Source: Xiheimicrobium sp033763395 (GTDB lineage: Bacteria > Myxococcota > Myxococcia > Myxococcales > Myxococcaceae). From it: 64,000 nt of DNA. This document shows, piece by piece, positions 1 through 8,149 of the stretch (positions are counted from its first letter, which is position 1; the number at the start of each line of letters is the position of its first letter). The notes beneath the pieces were generated by a model that saw only the letters and a program-made list of their open reading frames with translations, searched no databases and was not told the DNA's origin. Location: positions 1 through 64,000 of the forward strand of contig JANRKQ010000215.1 in assembly GCA_033763395.1 (NCBI GenBank), read 5' to 3'. A program made the position numbers and the translations under genes.

Positions 1-51
1 CGGCTGCGAGCGTGGCTTGCGAAGAAGCGCACGCCCGCGCCTGCGTAGTCG

Positions 52-579
52 TCACTTCGCGGGAAGCACGGCCTCGACCTGCTTGCGCACGTCGGCGCTC
101 ATGGGCTCGGCCTTCGACGGCAGGTGCGCGACGACCTTGCCGTCGGGCGTGACGAGGAACTTGTTGAAGTTCCAGTTCACGTCGCCGCCATTCTCCTTGA
201 GGCCCTGGAGATACTTGTACAGCGGCGCGGCCCCATCACCCTTCACTGCCACCTTGCCGAAGAGCGGGAACGTCGTCTTGTACTTGAGCTCGCAGAAGCT
301 CTTCACCTCGGCGTTGCTGCCGGGCTCCTGGCCGCCGAAGTCGTTCGACGGGAACGCGAGCACCTCGAAGCCCTTCGCCTTGTAGGCCTGGTACAGCTCC
401 TCGAGGCCCTTGTACTGGGGCGTGTAACCACACTGCGACGCGGTGTTGACGATGAGCAGCGCCTTGCCCTTGTACTGCGAGAGCGAGACCTCCTTGCCGT
501 CGATGGTCTGGACCTGGAAGTCGTGCACGCTCATGGGGGCTCCGGCGAGTGAGAGGGACAGCGCGAGGGTGGTCAGCAT
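52..579 (-). CDS. Glutathione peroxidase family thiol peroxidase, probably exported
   Basis: A 175-residue protein of the GPx family, which reduces hydroperoxides. The catalytic tetrad is visible as Cys50 (NTASQCGYTP), Gln84 (FGGQEPG), Trp136 and Asn137 (WNFNKF). The peroxidatic residue is Cys, not selenocysteine. Cys96 lies where thioredoxin-dependent GPx-like enzymes carry the resolving Cys, so thioredoxin is a likelier reductant than glutathione (family inference). The chosen ATG adds a short hydrophobic leader (LTTLALSLSLAGAP) ahead of the fold, suggesting export. An internal ATG at 534 would give a cytoplasmic form without it. It lies 44 nt downstream of a PilT-like gene on the same strand and may be co-transcribed with it. 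Confidence 0.9.
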   Translation of the reverse strand: MLTTLALSLSLAGAPMSVHDFQVQTIDGKEVSLSQYKGKALLIVNTASQCGYTPQYKGLEELYQAYKAKGFEVLAFPSNDFGGQEPGSNAEVKSFCELKYKTTFPLFGKVAVKGDGAAPLYKYLQGLKENGGDVNWNFNKFLVTPDGKVVAHLPSKAEPMSADVRKQVEAVLPAK

Positions 580-623
580 GGGCGCTGGACTAACCGCCCA
601 CGTCTCGCGCCGCCACTGTCCGG

Positions 624-1691
624 TCAGCCCAGGTTCTTCACCAGCGGCTCGAAGCGCGCCTTGTTCGTCGCTTTGTGGAAGGCGTCTTCGGCGGCGATCT
701 TCCCGTCTTCGGCGAGCTTGAAGAGCACGTCGTCCATCGCCTGCATGCCCATCTGTTTCCCGGACTGGATGATCGAGTGGATCATCGGCGTGTTCCCTTC
801 GCGAATGACGTTGGGCAGGCCGGGCGTCTTGAGCAGAATCTCGTGCACGGCCATGCGGCCGCGGCCGTCGGGCGTCTTCAGGAGCAGCTGCGAGACGACG
901 GCGGCGAGCGACTCGGACAGCATCGTGCGCACCTGCTGCTGCTGATCGGTGGGGAACGCGTCGATGACGCGGTCGATCGTCTTGGGCGCGCTGTTGGTGT
1001 GGAGCGTGCCGAAGACGAGCACGCCCATCTCGGCGGCGGTGATGGCGAGCGAGATGGTCTCCATGTCGCGCATTTCGCCGACGAGGATCACGCCGGGGTC
1101 CTGCCGAATGGCGCTGCGGAGCGCGTTGGCGAAGCTCTTGGTGTCGTTGCTCACCTCGCGCTGGCTCAGGGTGCACTTCTTGTTCTGGTGCACGAACTCG
1201 ACGGGGTCTTCGATGGTGACGATGTGCTTCGAGTGCTTCGTGTTGATGAGATCGATGATGCCGGCGAGCGTCGTCGACTTACCGGAGCCGGTCGGGCCGG
1301 TGACGAGCACGAGGCCCTGCTCGAGATCGGCGAGGGCCGAGAGGGCCGCGGGCGCCTTGAGCTCCTCGAGCGTGCGGATCTTCTCGGGGATGATGCGGAA
1401 CACCGCCGCGGCGCCGCGCTCCTGGTTGAAGTAGTTCGCGCGGAAGCGGGCCACGCCGGGCAACGAGTACGCGAAGTCGAGGTCGAGGTTCGACTCGTAG
1501 TGGCCCCACTGCTTCTCGGTGGCGAGCTCCCTCAAGTGATCGCGCAAGGACTCGTCGGTGAAGGGCTGCCAGCCGCCGACCGGCTTCACCGAGCCGTGCT
1601 GGCGCATGTGGGGCTGCATGCCGGACGCGAGGTGCAGGTCGCTGCCACCCTGATCCTTGAGGTGTTTGAAGAGGACGTCGAGGCGGGCCAT
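624..1691 (-). CDS. PilT-type ATPase (type IV pilus retraction family)
   Basis: A 355-residue hexameric secretion ATPase of the PilT/PilU family, which powers pilus retraction at the cytoplasmic base of the machine. Visible motifs are Walker A GPTGSGKST (132-140), the Asp box TIEDPVEF, Walker B ILVGEMRD and the His box FGTLHTNSA. Length matches PilT (about 345-370). The usual C-terminal AIRNLIRE motif appears as the variant PNVIREGNT. It follows a second, longer PilT paralogue by 18 nt, so the two are probably one operon. No pilin or assembly genes are in view, so this may be an accessory paralogue rather than the main retraction motor. Confidence 0.92.
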   Translation of the reverse strand: MARLDVLFKHLKDQGGSDLHLASGMQPHMRQHGSVKPVGGWQPFTDESLRDHLRELATEKQWGHYESNLDLDFAYSLPGVARFRANYFNQERGAAAVFRIIPEKIRTLEELKAPAALSALADLEQGLVLVTGPTGSGKSTTLAGIIDLINTKHSKHIVTIEDPVEFVHQNKKCTLSQREVSNDTKSFANALRSAIRQDPGVILVGEMRDMETISLAITAAEMGVLVFGTLHTNSAPKTIDRVIDAFPTDQQQQVRTMLSESLAAVVSQLLLKTPDGRGRMAVHEILLKTPGLPNVIREGNTPMIHSIIQSGKQMGMQAMDDVLFKLAEDGKIAAEDAFHKATNKARFEPLVKNLG

Positions 1692-1709
1692 GGGCGTTGA
1701 GATCCTCTG

Positions 1710-3137
1710 TCAGGCGAAGCGCTTGGGGTCTTCGGCGTGGCGGCGGGCTTCGGCCTTGGTGACCTGCCCGCTCTTGACCAGGTCGGCGAGCGAGTCGTCG
1801 AGCAGGCACATGCCGTCGCCGCGGCCGGTCTGCATGATGCTGCGGATCTGGAAGGTCTTCTCTTCACGAATCAGGTTCGAGACCGAGGGCTTCACGTAGA
1901 GCACCTCGAGCACGGGGATGCGCCGCGTCCCGTCGGCGGACAGCACCAGGCGCTGCGAGACGATGGCGCGCAGCGACTCGGACACCATCGCGCGGATCTG
2001 CGACTGCTGCTTGGGCGGGAACACGTCGAGGATGCGGTTGATGGTTCGAATGGCGTTGTTCGTGTGCAGCGTGCCCATCACGAGGTGGCCCGTCTCGGCG
2101 GCCGAGATGGCGAGCTGAATCGTCTCGAGGTCTCGGAGCTCGCCGATCATGATGATGTCGGGGTCTTCACGGAGCGCGGCGCGCAGGGCGTTGGCGAAGC
2201 TCTTGGTGTGCTTGTTCGCCTGCCGCTGATTCACCACGCAGCCCTGCGGCGTGTGCACGTACTCGATGGGATCTTCGACGGTGATGATGTGATCCTGCCG
2301 CGAGGCGTTCAGCATGCTGAGCAGCGCGGCCATCGTCGACGACTTCCCGCAGCCGCCCGGGCCGGTGATGAGCACGAGGCCCTGGTGGAAGTCGGTGAGC
2401 TTGGCGAGCGAGGCGGGCAACCCGAGCTGCTCGAGCGTGGGCGGGTTCGGCGGAATGGTGCGGAAGACGCCGTCCCACCCGCGTTGCTGCTTGTAGAAGC
2501 TGGCGCGGAAGCGACCGACGCCGGGCAACGAGATGGCGGCGTCGAGGTCCCAGTGCTCGTTGAGGCGCTCGCGCTGCTCGTCGTCGAGGCCGTCTTTCAG
2601 AATCGCCTCGACCATCGAGGGGTCGAGCACGCCGGTCTTGAGCTCCTTCAGCACCCCGTTGACGCGCATCTGGAGCGGCGCGCCGGAGTGGATGTGCACG
2701 TCGCTGGCCTTCGACTCGACGGCCTTGGTGAGGATCTGCTGCAGCGTGGGGAGGCCCACGCGGCTGACGTTCGGCGCTGAGGTCGCGCGAGCCGGGGCTG
2801 GGGCCGCCGCGGCGACGGGCGCTGGAGCCGGGGCTGATGGAACGGCCGCGGGCGCGGGCGCGGGCGCTGGAGCGGGAGCCGGCTTCGCAGCCGCTGGGGC
2901 TGGCGCGGGCGCCGGTGCTGGAGCCTGCCCACCGTTCTGCTTGGCGAGGAACTGCTGCTGGGCCTGCGCGAGCCACTTCGCCTGCTCGGAGCTGATGAAC
3001 TTGAGCTCGAGCAGTACGTTGCTCAACGGCCGGGGCTCGACCGCCTGGCGCTGGGCCGCGGCGGTGAGCTGCTCCTGGCTGATCAGCTTGTAGTGAACGG
3101 CGATACGACCGAGCAGGGCGTCTTCCTGAGTCTGCAT
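1710..3137 (-). CDS. PilT-like ATPase with N-terminal accessory domain and Pro/Ala linker
   Basis: A 475-residue protein in three parts. Residues 1-65 form a small helical domain resembling the N-terminal domain of GspE/PilB-type ATPases (a search is needed). Residues 70-120 are a Pro-Ala repeat linker. Residues 126-475 are a full PilT ATPase with Walker A GPGGCGKSS (259-267), TVEDPIEYV, IMIGELRD and MGTLHTNNA. The linker explains the GC-rich repetitive DNA near 2780-2930. It is first in a likely operon with the shorter PilT and the thiol peroxidase. The extra domain suggests docking to a different partner or regulation of retraction, which is inference. Confidence 0.88.
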   Translation of the reverse strand: MQTQEDALLGRIAVHYKLISQEQLTAAAQRQAVEPRPLSNVLLELKFISSEQAKWLAQAQQQFLAKQNGGQAPAPAPAPAPAAAKPAPAPAPAPAPAAVPSAPAPAPVAAAAPAPARATSAPNVSRVGLPTLQQILTKAVESKASDVHIHSGAPLQMRVNGVLKELKTGVLDPSMVEAILKDGLDDEQRERLNEHWDLDAAISLPGVGRFRASFYKQQRGWDGVFRTIPPNPPTLEQLGLPASLAKLTDFHQGLVLITGPGGCGKSSTMAALLSMLNASRQDHIITVEDPIEYVHTPQGCVVNQRQANKHTKSFANALRAALREDPDIIMIGELRDLETIQLAISAAETGHLVMGTLHTNNAIRTINRILDVFPPKQQSQIRAMVSESLRAIVSQRLVLSADGTRRIPVLEVLYVKPSVSNLIREEKTFQIRSIMQTGRGDGMCLLDDSLADLVKSGQVTKAEARRHAEDPKRFA

Positions 3138-3250
3138 GCAGGAAAGAATGTAGCCCAGCGGTCCTCCGCACCAAGCCTTCCGCGCGATGCGTCCGCTCGC
3201 GCGGTAAAGAAAGGTGAAGAGGTGTGTGCCGACGGGGCCCGGCTGGTTAG

Positions 3251-5053
3251 ATGACTGGCTCGGGAGCGCCTGTGCGAAACGACGAGCGAGACAAGAAGAC
3301 GCCGAAGGTGAAGCCGCAGGTGACGCTGAAGCGGCTGTACTCGCTGGCGTGGCCCGAGCGGTGGCCGCTGTTCCTGGCGACGGTGTTCCTGATCGTCGGC
3401 TCGAGCGGGAACCTCGCGTTTCCGTCGGCGGCCGGGTCGCTGCTGGACGAGGCGCTCAACGTGAAGACGGGGCAGGTCGATCTCGAGCGGGTCGACCGTC
3501 TCGCGTTGATCCTCGTGGGCATCTTTCTGGTGACGGCGATCGCCTCGGCGCTGCGCTTCTTCATCTTCAGCCGCGCGGGCGAGCGCATCGTGAGCCGGCT
3601 GCGGGTGTCGCTCTACGAGTCGCTGATGCGGCAAGAGACGGGCTTCTTCGACGGGCAGAAGACCGGCGAGCTGTCGTCGCGGCTGTCGTCCGACGCGTCG
3701 CTGCTGCAGACGACGGTGACGGCGAACATCTCGATGGTGCTGCGCAACACCGTGCAGGCCATCGGCTCGGTGGCGATGCTGCTGCTCACCTCGTCGAAGC
3801 TGACGCTGATGATGCTGGCGGTGGTGCCTCCGGTGGCGCTGGGGGCGGTGTTCTACGGGCGGAAGGTGCGCAAGCTCGCGAAGGAGAGCCAGGACGCGCT
3901 GGCCAAGGCGAGTGAAGTGGCGGTCGAGTCGCTGGCGGGCATTCGCACGGTGCGCTCGTTCGCCGCCGAGAAGAAAGAGGTGGCGCGGTATGGCGGGGCC
4001 ATCGACGGCTCGCTCCAGCTCGCGTTTAGGCGCATCACGCTCTCGTCGACGTTCTTCGGCTTCGCGTCGTTCTTTGCCTTCGCCGCCGGTGCGTTCGTCT
4101 TCTGGTACGGCGCGCGCATGGTGGCGCACGCGGAGCTGTCGGCGGGCTCGCTGCTGAAGTTCCTCATGTACACGATGCAGCTCGCCTTCGGCATGTCGGC
4201 CCTGGCCGAGCTGTGGACCGATGTGCAGCGCGCGTCGGGCGCGGCGGAGCGGGTGTTCGAGCTGCTCCATCGCACGCCGGCCATTCCCCACACCGGAGGC
4301 ACCACCCTGCCCCAGCTCGCCGGCGCGGTGGGCTTCGAGCAGGTGAGCTTCGCGTACCCGTCACGGCCCGACGTGCAGGTGCTGAAGGACTTCACGCTCG
4401 CGTTGAAGCCGGGGGAGATCGTCGCGCTGGTGGGCCCATCTGGCGCGGGGAAGTCGACCATCGCGTCGATGCTGTACCGGCTGTACGACCCGGCGGCGGG
4501 GCGGCTGACGCTCGACGGAGTTCCGTACGCGCAGCTCGATCCGGAGTGGCTGCGCAAGCAGATCGGCGTGGTAGCGCAGGAGCCCCTGCTCTTCTCGTCG
4601 AGCATCGCCGAGAACATTCGCTACGGGCGGCCCGACGCCACCGACGCCGAGGTGGAAGCGGCGGCGAAGACGGCCAACGCGCATGCCTTCATCGCGGCGT
4701 TCCCCGAGGGGTACCAGACGCTGGTGGGTGAGCGCGGCATTCAGTTGTCGGGTGGGCAGAAGCAGCGCGTGGCCATCGCGCGGGCGGTGCTGAAGAACCC
4801 GCGCATCTTGATCCTGGACGAGGCGACGAGCGCGCTCGATGCCGAGAGTGAGCACCTGGTGCGCGAGGCGCTCGAGCGGCTGATGCATGGGCGGACGACG
4901 CTGATCATCGCGCACAGACTGTCGACGGTGAAGGACGCGGCGCGGGTGGTGGTGCTCGAGGGTGGGCAGGTGGTGCAGTCGGGCACGCACGCCGGGCTGG
5001 TGGAGCAAGAGGGGCTCTACCGCCGCCTCGTGGAACGCCAATTCGCCGCGTAA
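3251..5053 (+). CDS. ABC exporter half-transporter (MsbA/MDR-like)
   Basis: A 600-residue half transporter: an N-terminal six-helix membrane domain (about 35-330) fused to one ATP-binding domain. Visible nucleotide-binding motifs are Walker A GPSGAGKST (near 394), Q-loop QEPLLFSSSI, signature LSGGQKQR (near 499), Walker B ILILDEATSALD and the switch His in IIAHRLST. It should work as a homodimer exporting a lipid, drug or peptide; the substrate cannot be read from sequence. A GTG at 3272 with GGGAG six bases upstream is an equally good start (593 residues), and a possible -10 box TTAGAT overlaps the ATG. It stands alone, diverging from the PilT operon. Confidence 0.93.
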   Translation: MTGSGAPVRNDERDKKTPKVKPQVTLKRLYSLAWPERWPLFLATVFLIVGSSGNLAFPSAAGSLLDEALNVKTGQVDLERVDRLALILVGIFLVTAIASALRFFIFSRAGERIVSRLRVSLYESLMRQETGFFDGQKTGELSSRLSSDASLLQTTVTANISMVLRNTVQAIGSVAMLLLTSSKLTLMMLAVVPPVALGAVFYGRKVRKLAKESQDALAKASEVAVESLAGIRTVRSFAAEKKEVARYGGAIDGSLQLAFRRITLSSTFFGFASFFAFAAGAFVFWYGARMVAHAELSAGSLLKFLMYTMQLAFGMSALAELWTDVQRASGAAERVFELLHRTPAIPHTGGTTLPQLAGAVGFEQVSFAYPSRPDVQVLKDFTLALKPGEIVALVGPSGAGKSTIASMLYRLYDPAAGRLTLDGVPYAQLDPEWLRKQIGVVAQEPLLFSSSIAENIRYGRPDATDAEVEAAAKTANAHAFIAAFPEGYQTLVGERGIQLSGGQKQRVAIARAVLKNPRILILDEATSALDAESEHLVREALERLMHGRTTLIIAHRLSTVKDAARVVVLEGGQVVQSGTHAGLVEQEGLYRRLVERQFAA

Positions 5054-5116
5054 AGGCAGAGCACTCTCTCGTGGCGTCACCAGGCTGGAACGAGTCTGCA
5101 GGAAGAGCGTAATTCT

Positions 5117-5141
5117 GAACCATCAGGTTCGAATCTACCTG
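5117..5141 (+). repeat. Two overlapping short inverted repeats after the ABC gene
   Basis: GAACC-ATCA-GGTTC (5117-5130) overlaps CAGGT-N8-ACCTG (5124-5141), so the two stems are mutually exclusive. They lie between the ABC exporter stop and the first small-protein gene. No U-tract follows, so a classical terminator is not supported. Function unknown. Confidence 0.35.
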
Positions 5142-5174
5142 AGCCTATGCGAGGCAATACTTGGGGAACACTCC

Positions 5175-5357
5175 ATGACACGCGCGGTCATCGTTTGGAC
5201 TCTCGTCGCGCTCTCTATCCTGCTTGTCTGGTGGGACTCCGCGCGCCACGAGTCGCTCCGTCTCTGCGTCATCGAAGAGGCGCACGCCTGGATTGACGGT
5301 GAATGCTGCTATCAGCTTGCTGGCCGACCGGCCATGGGGGCTTCGCGGTGCGAATAG
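5175..5357 (+). CDS. Small membrane-anchored Cys protein, copy 1 (family A)
   Basis: A 60-residue protein of unknown function. It has one N-terminal hydrophobic segment (about 4-20) and then a short, probably periplasmic tail with four cysteines at 31, 44, 45 and 59. It aligns without gaps through Cys59 with the protein at 7578-7766: WDS-x-RHE-x-L, CVI, HAWID, CC and AMGA are shared and all four Cys positions are identical. Because a homologue exists in the window, this short frame is very probably a real gene. Its stop overlaps the start of the next gene by 10 nt in another frame, an arrangement repeated in the second copy. Confidence 0.7.
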   Translation: MTRAVIVWTLVALSILLVWWDSARHESLRLCVIEEAHAWIDGECCYQLAGRPAMGASRCE

Positions 5358-5812
5358 CAACGGTCACCAGACTCGGAGTCGCGAGCCTCGCGCTGGTCTG
5401 GCTGATTGCGCTTCTGATGAGTCGACCCCTGTACATGGTGCGAAATCACGCGTGCGACGCAGTTCGCGGTTCGTGGAACGAGCGATGCCGTCGCTGTGAA
5501 TTGTGGCACCCGCGCGAAGGTCACAAGGCATTCGTCTCGATGATGTCGCCGGCTTCTCCGCTCGACCTCATGTGGTGGATGTCATTGAGTTCGCCCGGTT
5601 GCGCGGACACGTCGGTACACGGGGCGCTCCTTCGTTCGCCAGTTGGTCGCAACCTGAATGCCTACGAGCTGGTGACTCGACCGACCCTCGGAGGGACGCT
5701 GACGACGGTCACTCTCTCGTACCGCTACGGGAGCACCAGCAACCTGCCTACCGATGAGATCCCGTCGACGACGGGCACGAGTGCTGCGGCTACCTCAGCC
5801 CCGAGCCGTTAA
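5348..5812 (+). CDS. Small membrane-anchored Cys protein, copy 1 (family B), with extended C-terminus
   Basis: Starts at GTG inside the last codons of the preceding gene and encodes 154 residues. An N-terminal hydrophobic helix (about 8-24) is followed by HAC, GSWNER, a second Cys pair, then MMSPASPLD and WWMSL. Residues 1-82 match the 88-residue protein at 7751-8017, which ends right after WWWSLVS. The remaining 70 or so residues here have no counterpart and may be read-through into unrelated DNA after loss of the ancestral stop. Function unknown. The matched two-gene order suggests the A and B proteins work together. Confidence 0.6.
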   Translation: MRIATVTRLGVASLALVWLIALLMSRPLYMVRNHACDAVRGSWNERCRRCELWHPREGHKAFVSMMSPASPLDLMWWMSLSSPGCADTSVHGALLRSPVGRNLNAYELVTRPTLGGTLTTVTLSYRYGSTSNLPTDEIPSTTGTSAAATSAPSR

Positions 5813-5842
5813 TGCAGAGTTCAGGATGGGTGGAGGCTGCGC

Positions 5843-6640
5843 ATGAAGGCGCTCGAGGAGGATCTCACGGACGACCGAAGTCTTCGTCTGGTGGAACTGA
5901 TGGAGCAAGCCAGCGAGCACGCCCAAGGAGACTGGAGTCAGTTTCAGAGCCTGATCAACAGGATCAGCTCACAGGGCCTGTCCTCGAGCGCGGTTCGCGC
6001 GGCCGTAGAGCGCTTCCAGTTGAGTGTTGCGCTTCAATGGGACCTCGGCGAGCAGGAGGTGGTACCGCTGTTGAGCGACCGAGGAAGTCAGCTCGTCTTC
6101 TGGGACATGCATCGAAGACAGATTTGCTGGGCGCACCTCATCCGAAAGTTCGCCTGGTACGGCGAGCAAGGCGGCGAGCCCGCTCGCTTTGGCCTCGCCC
6201 TCCTCGAGCGCGCTCGCGTCCTCATGCGCGAATGGCACCGCGTCCGAGATGGGTCCATCACTCGAGAGTCCTTCAGACGAAACACCGCAGCCACGCGCGC
6301 TTCGGTCGAGGTGATGCTCGGCGCTGGCGCTCGGCTGCCCATCATCGGCGGCTCGTGCCAGCACATCCTCGAGCACCGGGACGCTCTCTGGCGCTTCGCG
6401 TCTCACGATGGCGTCGAGCCAACCAACAACCACGCCGAGCAGGAAGTCCGCAGCTTCGTACTCTGGCGGAAGACGACGCTCGGTAGCCAAAGCGCCCGCG
6501 GGGACGCCTTCGCCGCCAACTTGAAGTCCGTCATTCAGACCTGCAGGAAGCAGAGGCGCCATGTGTTGGGTTACCTCTCCGACGCCGTCCAGGCTTCTTT
6601 CGGCAGGCAATCAGCCCCCTCGCTGCTTCACGCCCGTGAA
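5843..6640 (+). pseudogene. IS66-family transposase (TnpC) remnant
   Basis: The frame from 5843 carries the C-terminal half of an IS66-type DDE transposase. Recognisable parts are SDRGSQLVFW then RRQICWAHL (about 6073-6150), a WHRVRDG segment, GVEPTNNHAEQEVRS and VLWRKTTLGSQS, ending near 6640. These hold the second catalytic Asp and the Glu. The zinc-binding and first-Asp portions are missing, and residues 1-75 do not look like TnpC, so it cannot be functional. No IS66 accessory genes (tnpA, tnpB) or terminal inverted repeats were found. The open frame runs on to 6982, overlapping an opposite-strand gene. It is decayed mobile DNA inside the small accessory island. Confidence 0.75.
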
Positions 6641-6670
6641 CGCGTACCCGGCTCAGGTCAGCGAAGGAGC

Positions 6671-6964
6671 TCACGTCGTCTCCGCAACGACCGAGCGCAC
6701 CCTCGCAAGTTGAGCCTTCGCATAGGGCCGGTCGCGGACCCGAATGTCGGCGTCATGGAGGTAGTGCCAGACCTCGTGAGGGACGGAAGCTTCCCCGCCG
6801 TACGCGCGCTGCAGCCGTTCAGCAACCTCGGTGCAGCGCTCCACCAGAGTTGCACCACCCAGGTCGCCGGCGAACTCTGCGGAGATGAAACCGCGAACTT
6901 CGTTGAGCACAGCAGCCATGCCGACGCTCTCCCCAGCCGAAGGAGCGTCTTCGTCGCGATTCAC
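6671..6964 (-). CDS. Hypothetical protein (97 aa)
   Basis: An unrecognised 97-residue soluble protein, mostly helical in appearance, with a VWHYLHDADIRVRDRPYAK stretch near the C-terminus. It starts at GTG overlapping the TGA of the upstream gene (GTGA), so it is translationally coupled to the 134-residue gene before it. It lies on the strand opposite the IS66 remnant, between two copies of a small-gene pair. Coupling and size resemble immunity-type accessory genes, but there is no toxin nearby to support that. Confidence 0.6.
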   Translation of the reverse strand: MNRDEDAPSAGESVGMAAVLNEVRGFISAEFAGDLGGATLVERCTEVAERLQRAYGGEASVPHEVWHYLHDADIRVRDRPYAKAQLARVRSVVAETT

Positions 6965-7365
6965 AGCACGCCCCGGAAGTGACTCACGATCGGGCCGACC
7001 TCTTCGATTCGAACGTCGATACGCGGTCCCTCGACGGTGATCGCCTCACCTTCCATCAAGAACAACTGCATCAGGCACTTTCCCTCGAGTTGAAGTCTCG
7101 CTCCGAGAACGACCTCGACCCCATCAGCCGAGATGCGCCCGTCACTGACATAGAGGCGATCGTGCAAGCCCAGGTTGGCCGCGAAACGAACGCCGCGCTC
7201 CATGGTCATCGTCACCCGGCAGGACCTCACCTCGTAGCTGTTGGGTTCCATCGTCGGGAAGTAGCCAGAGAGGTGGTCAAAGCCGACCACGACTCGGCTC
7301 GAATTGGCCGTGACCATCGAAATCCGACCATCGTGAAACTCGAGGTACAGGGGCGACACGCTCAC
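6961..7365 (-). CDS. Hypothetical protein (134 aa)
   Basis: An unrecognised 134-residue protein with alternating hydrophobic residues suggesting a beta-rich fold. It has no signal peptide or membrane segment. The start is GTG at 7365. It is the first gene of a two-gene minus-strand unit, overlapping the next by four bases. It sits in the accessory island between the IS66 remnant and the second small-protein pair. Function cannot be assigned. Confidence 0.6.
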   Translation of the reverse strand: MSVSPLYLEFHDGRISMVTANSSRVVVGFDHLSGYFPTMEPNSYEVRSCRVTMTMERGVRFAANLGLHDRLYVSDGRISADGVEVVLGARLQLEGKCLMQLFLMEGEAITVEGPRIDVRIEEVGPIVSHFRGVL

Positions 7366-7577
7366 GCCGGCCTCCGCAAGACGACACCGAGCGCCCGAAG
7401 CGAACAGCCCGCGCCGTCCTCACGCGCCTACACCCGAGCACCAGCGAGCCGACTTGAGCAGTGCGGTCACACCCCGCGCAAGCAGCCATACAGCGTCAGT
7501 CGCCCGATGGAGTAACCTGGAGCTCGCGCACTGGTGCCACGGCCCACTCGCCGGCCTGTTCCTTCGGAGCGACCACG

Positions 7578-7766
7578 ATGAGACTCACGTTCGTTCTGCT
7601 CACCACGGGGGTCGCGTTCGGTGCGACGCTCGTTTGGGATTCTCGGCGGCACGAAGCTCTCGCAGAGTGCGTCATTCGCGGCGGGCATGCCTGGATCGAC
7701 GATCGCTGTTGCCCAGTTCGTTCAGGCTCGAAAGCGATGGGAGCGACGGAATGCGTCAGCGATTGA
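7578..7766 (+). CDS. Small membrane-anchored Cys protein, copy 2 (family A)
   Basis: A 62-residue homologue of the protein at 5175-5357. It has an N-terminal hydrophobic segment (2-19) and then WDSRRHEAL, CVI, GHAWID, CC and AMGAT. Cysteines are at 31, 44, 45 and 59, as in copy 1. The match between two diverged copies supports expression as protein. Two disulfides in a periplasmic tail would fit four invariant Cys (inference). It overlaps the next gene by 16 nt. Confidence 0.7.
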   Translation: MRLTFVLLTTGVAFGATLVWDSRRHEALAECVIRGGHAWIDDRCCPVRSGSKAMGATECVSD

Positions 7767-8017
7767 GCCAAGGCGTTCGCCGGGGCGCCCTCCTCGTCGT
7801 CGCACTGGAACTGCTCATTGCTCTCGTGGTTGCGCCTCGACACCGTGAGGCGCGCGTGCACGCCTGCAACAGCGTGGGCGGGCTCTGGGATGAGCGGAAC
7901 CGAGCGTGCTCGCTTCTGGAGGGTTGGTGCCACAAACCTCGAGCTGAGTGCGAAGTGAAGATGCTCTCGCCACCATCGCCGCTCGACCCGTACTGGTGGT
8001 GGTCGCTGGTCTCGTAG
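7751..8017 (+). CDS. Small membrane-anchored Cys protein, copy 2 (family B)
   Basis: An 88-residue protein with a hydrophobic helix at about 12-28 and cysteines at 39, 53, 60 and 67, ending in MLSPPSPLD then a WWW-containing tail. It corresponds to residues 1-82 of the protein starting at 5348. The ATG lies within the last codons of the A gene, at nearly the same relative position as in copy 1. The overlapping two-gene design is therefore conserved between copies. Function unknown. Confidence 0.7.
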   Translation: MRQRLSQGVRRGALLVVALELLIALVVAPRHREARVHACNSVGGLWDERNRACSLLEGWCHKPRAECEVKMLSPPSPLDPYWWWSLVS

Positions 8018-8115
8018 GGAGCGACGAGCCCGCTGCTGCAGCACGTCTTGCGCTCCGGCCCGGTTCGGAATCGTCGCGTCGTCGGGTCACCCTCGAAAAG
8101 GTCCTGATTGGGCAG

Positions 8116-8140
8116 TTTATCTGCCGAAGAGAATGATAAA
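8116..8140 (+). promoter_or_regulatory. Inverted repeat, candidate operator of the XRE gene
   Basis: TTTATC-N13-GATAAA is a perfect 6-bp inverted repeat ending nine bases before the XRE gene start, in an AT-rich pocket of otherwise GC-rich DNA. XRE regulators often bind such dyads in their own promoters, so autoregulation is a reasonable inference. Confidence 0.45.
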
Positions 8141-8149
8141 AGCCTCAAT

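Noticed and set aside
2780..2940. Repetitive GC-rich DNA as a possible CRISPR or satellite array
   Set aside because: It encodes the in-frame Pro-Ala linker of the long PilT-like ATPase.
5690..5840. N-terminal part of the IS66 transposase in a shifted frame
   Set aside because: A short CCG-like stretch in another frame hints at the IS66 zinc region, but the match is too brief to support.
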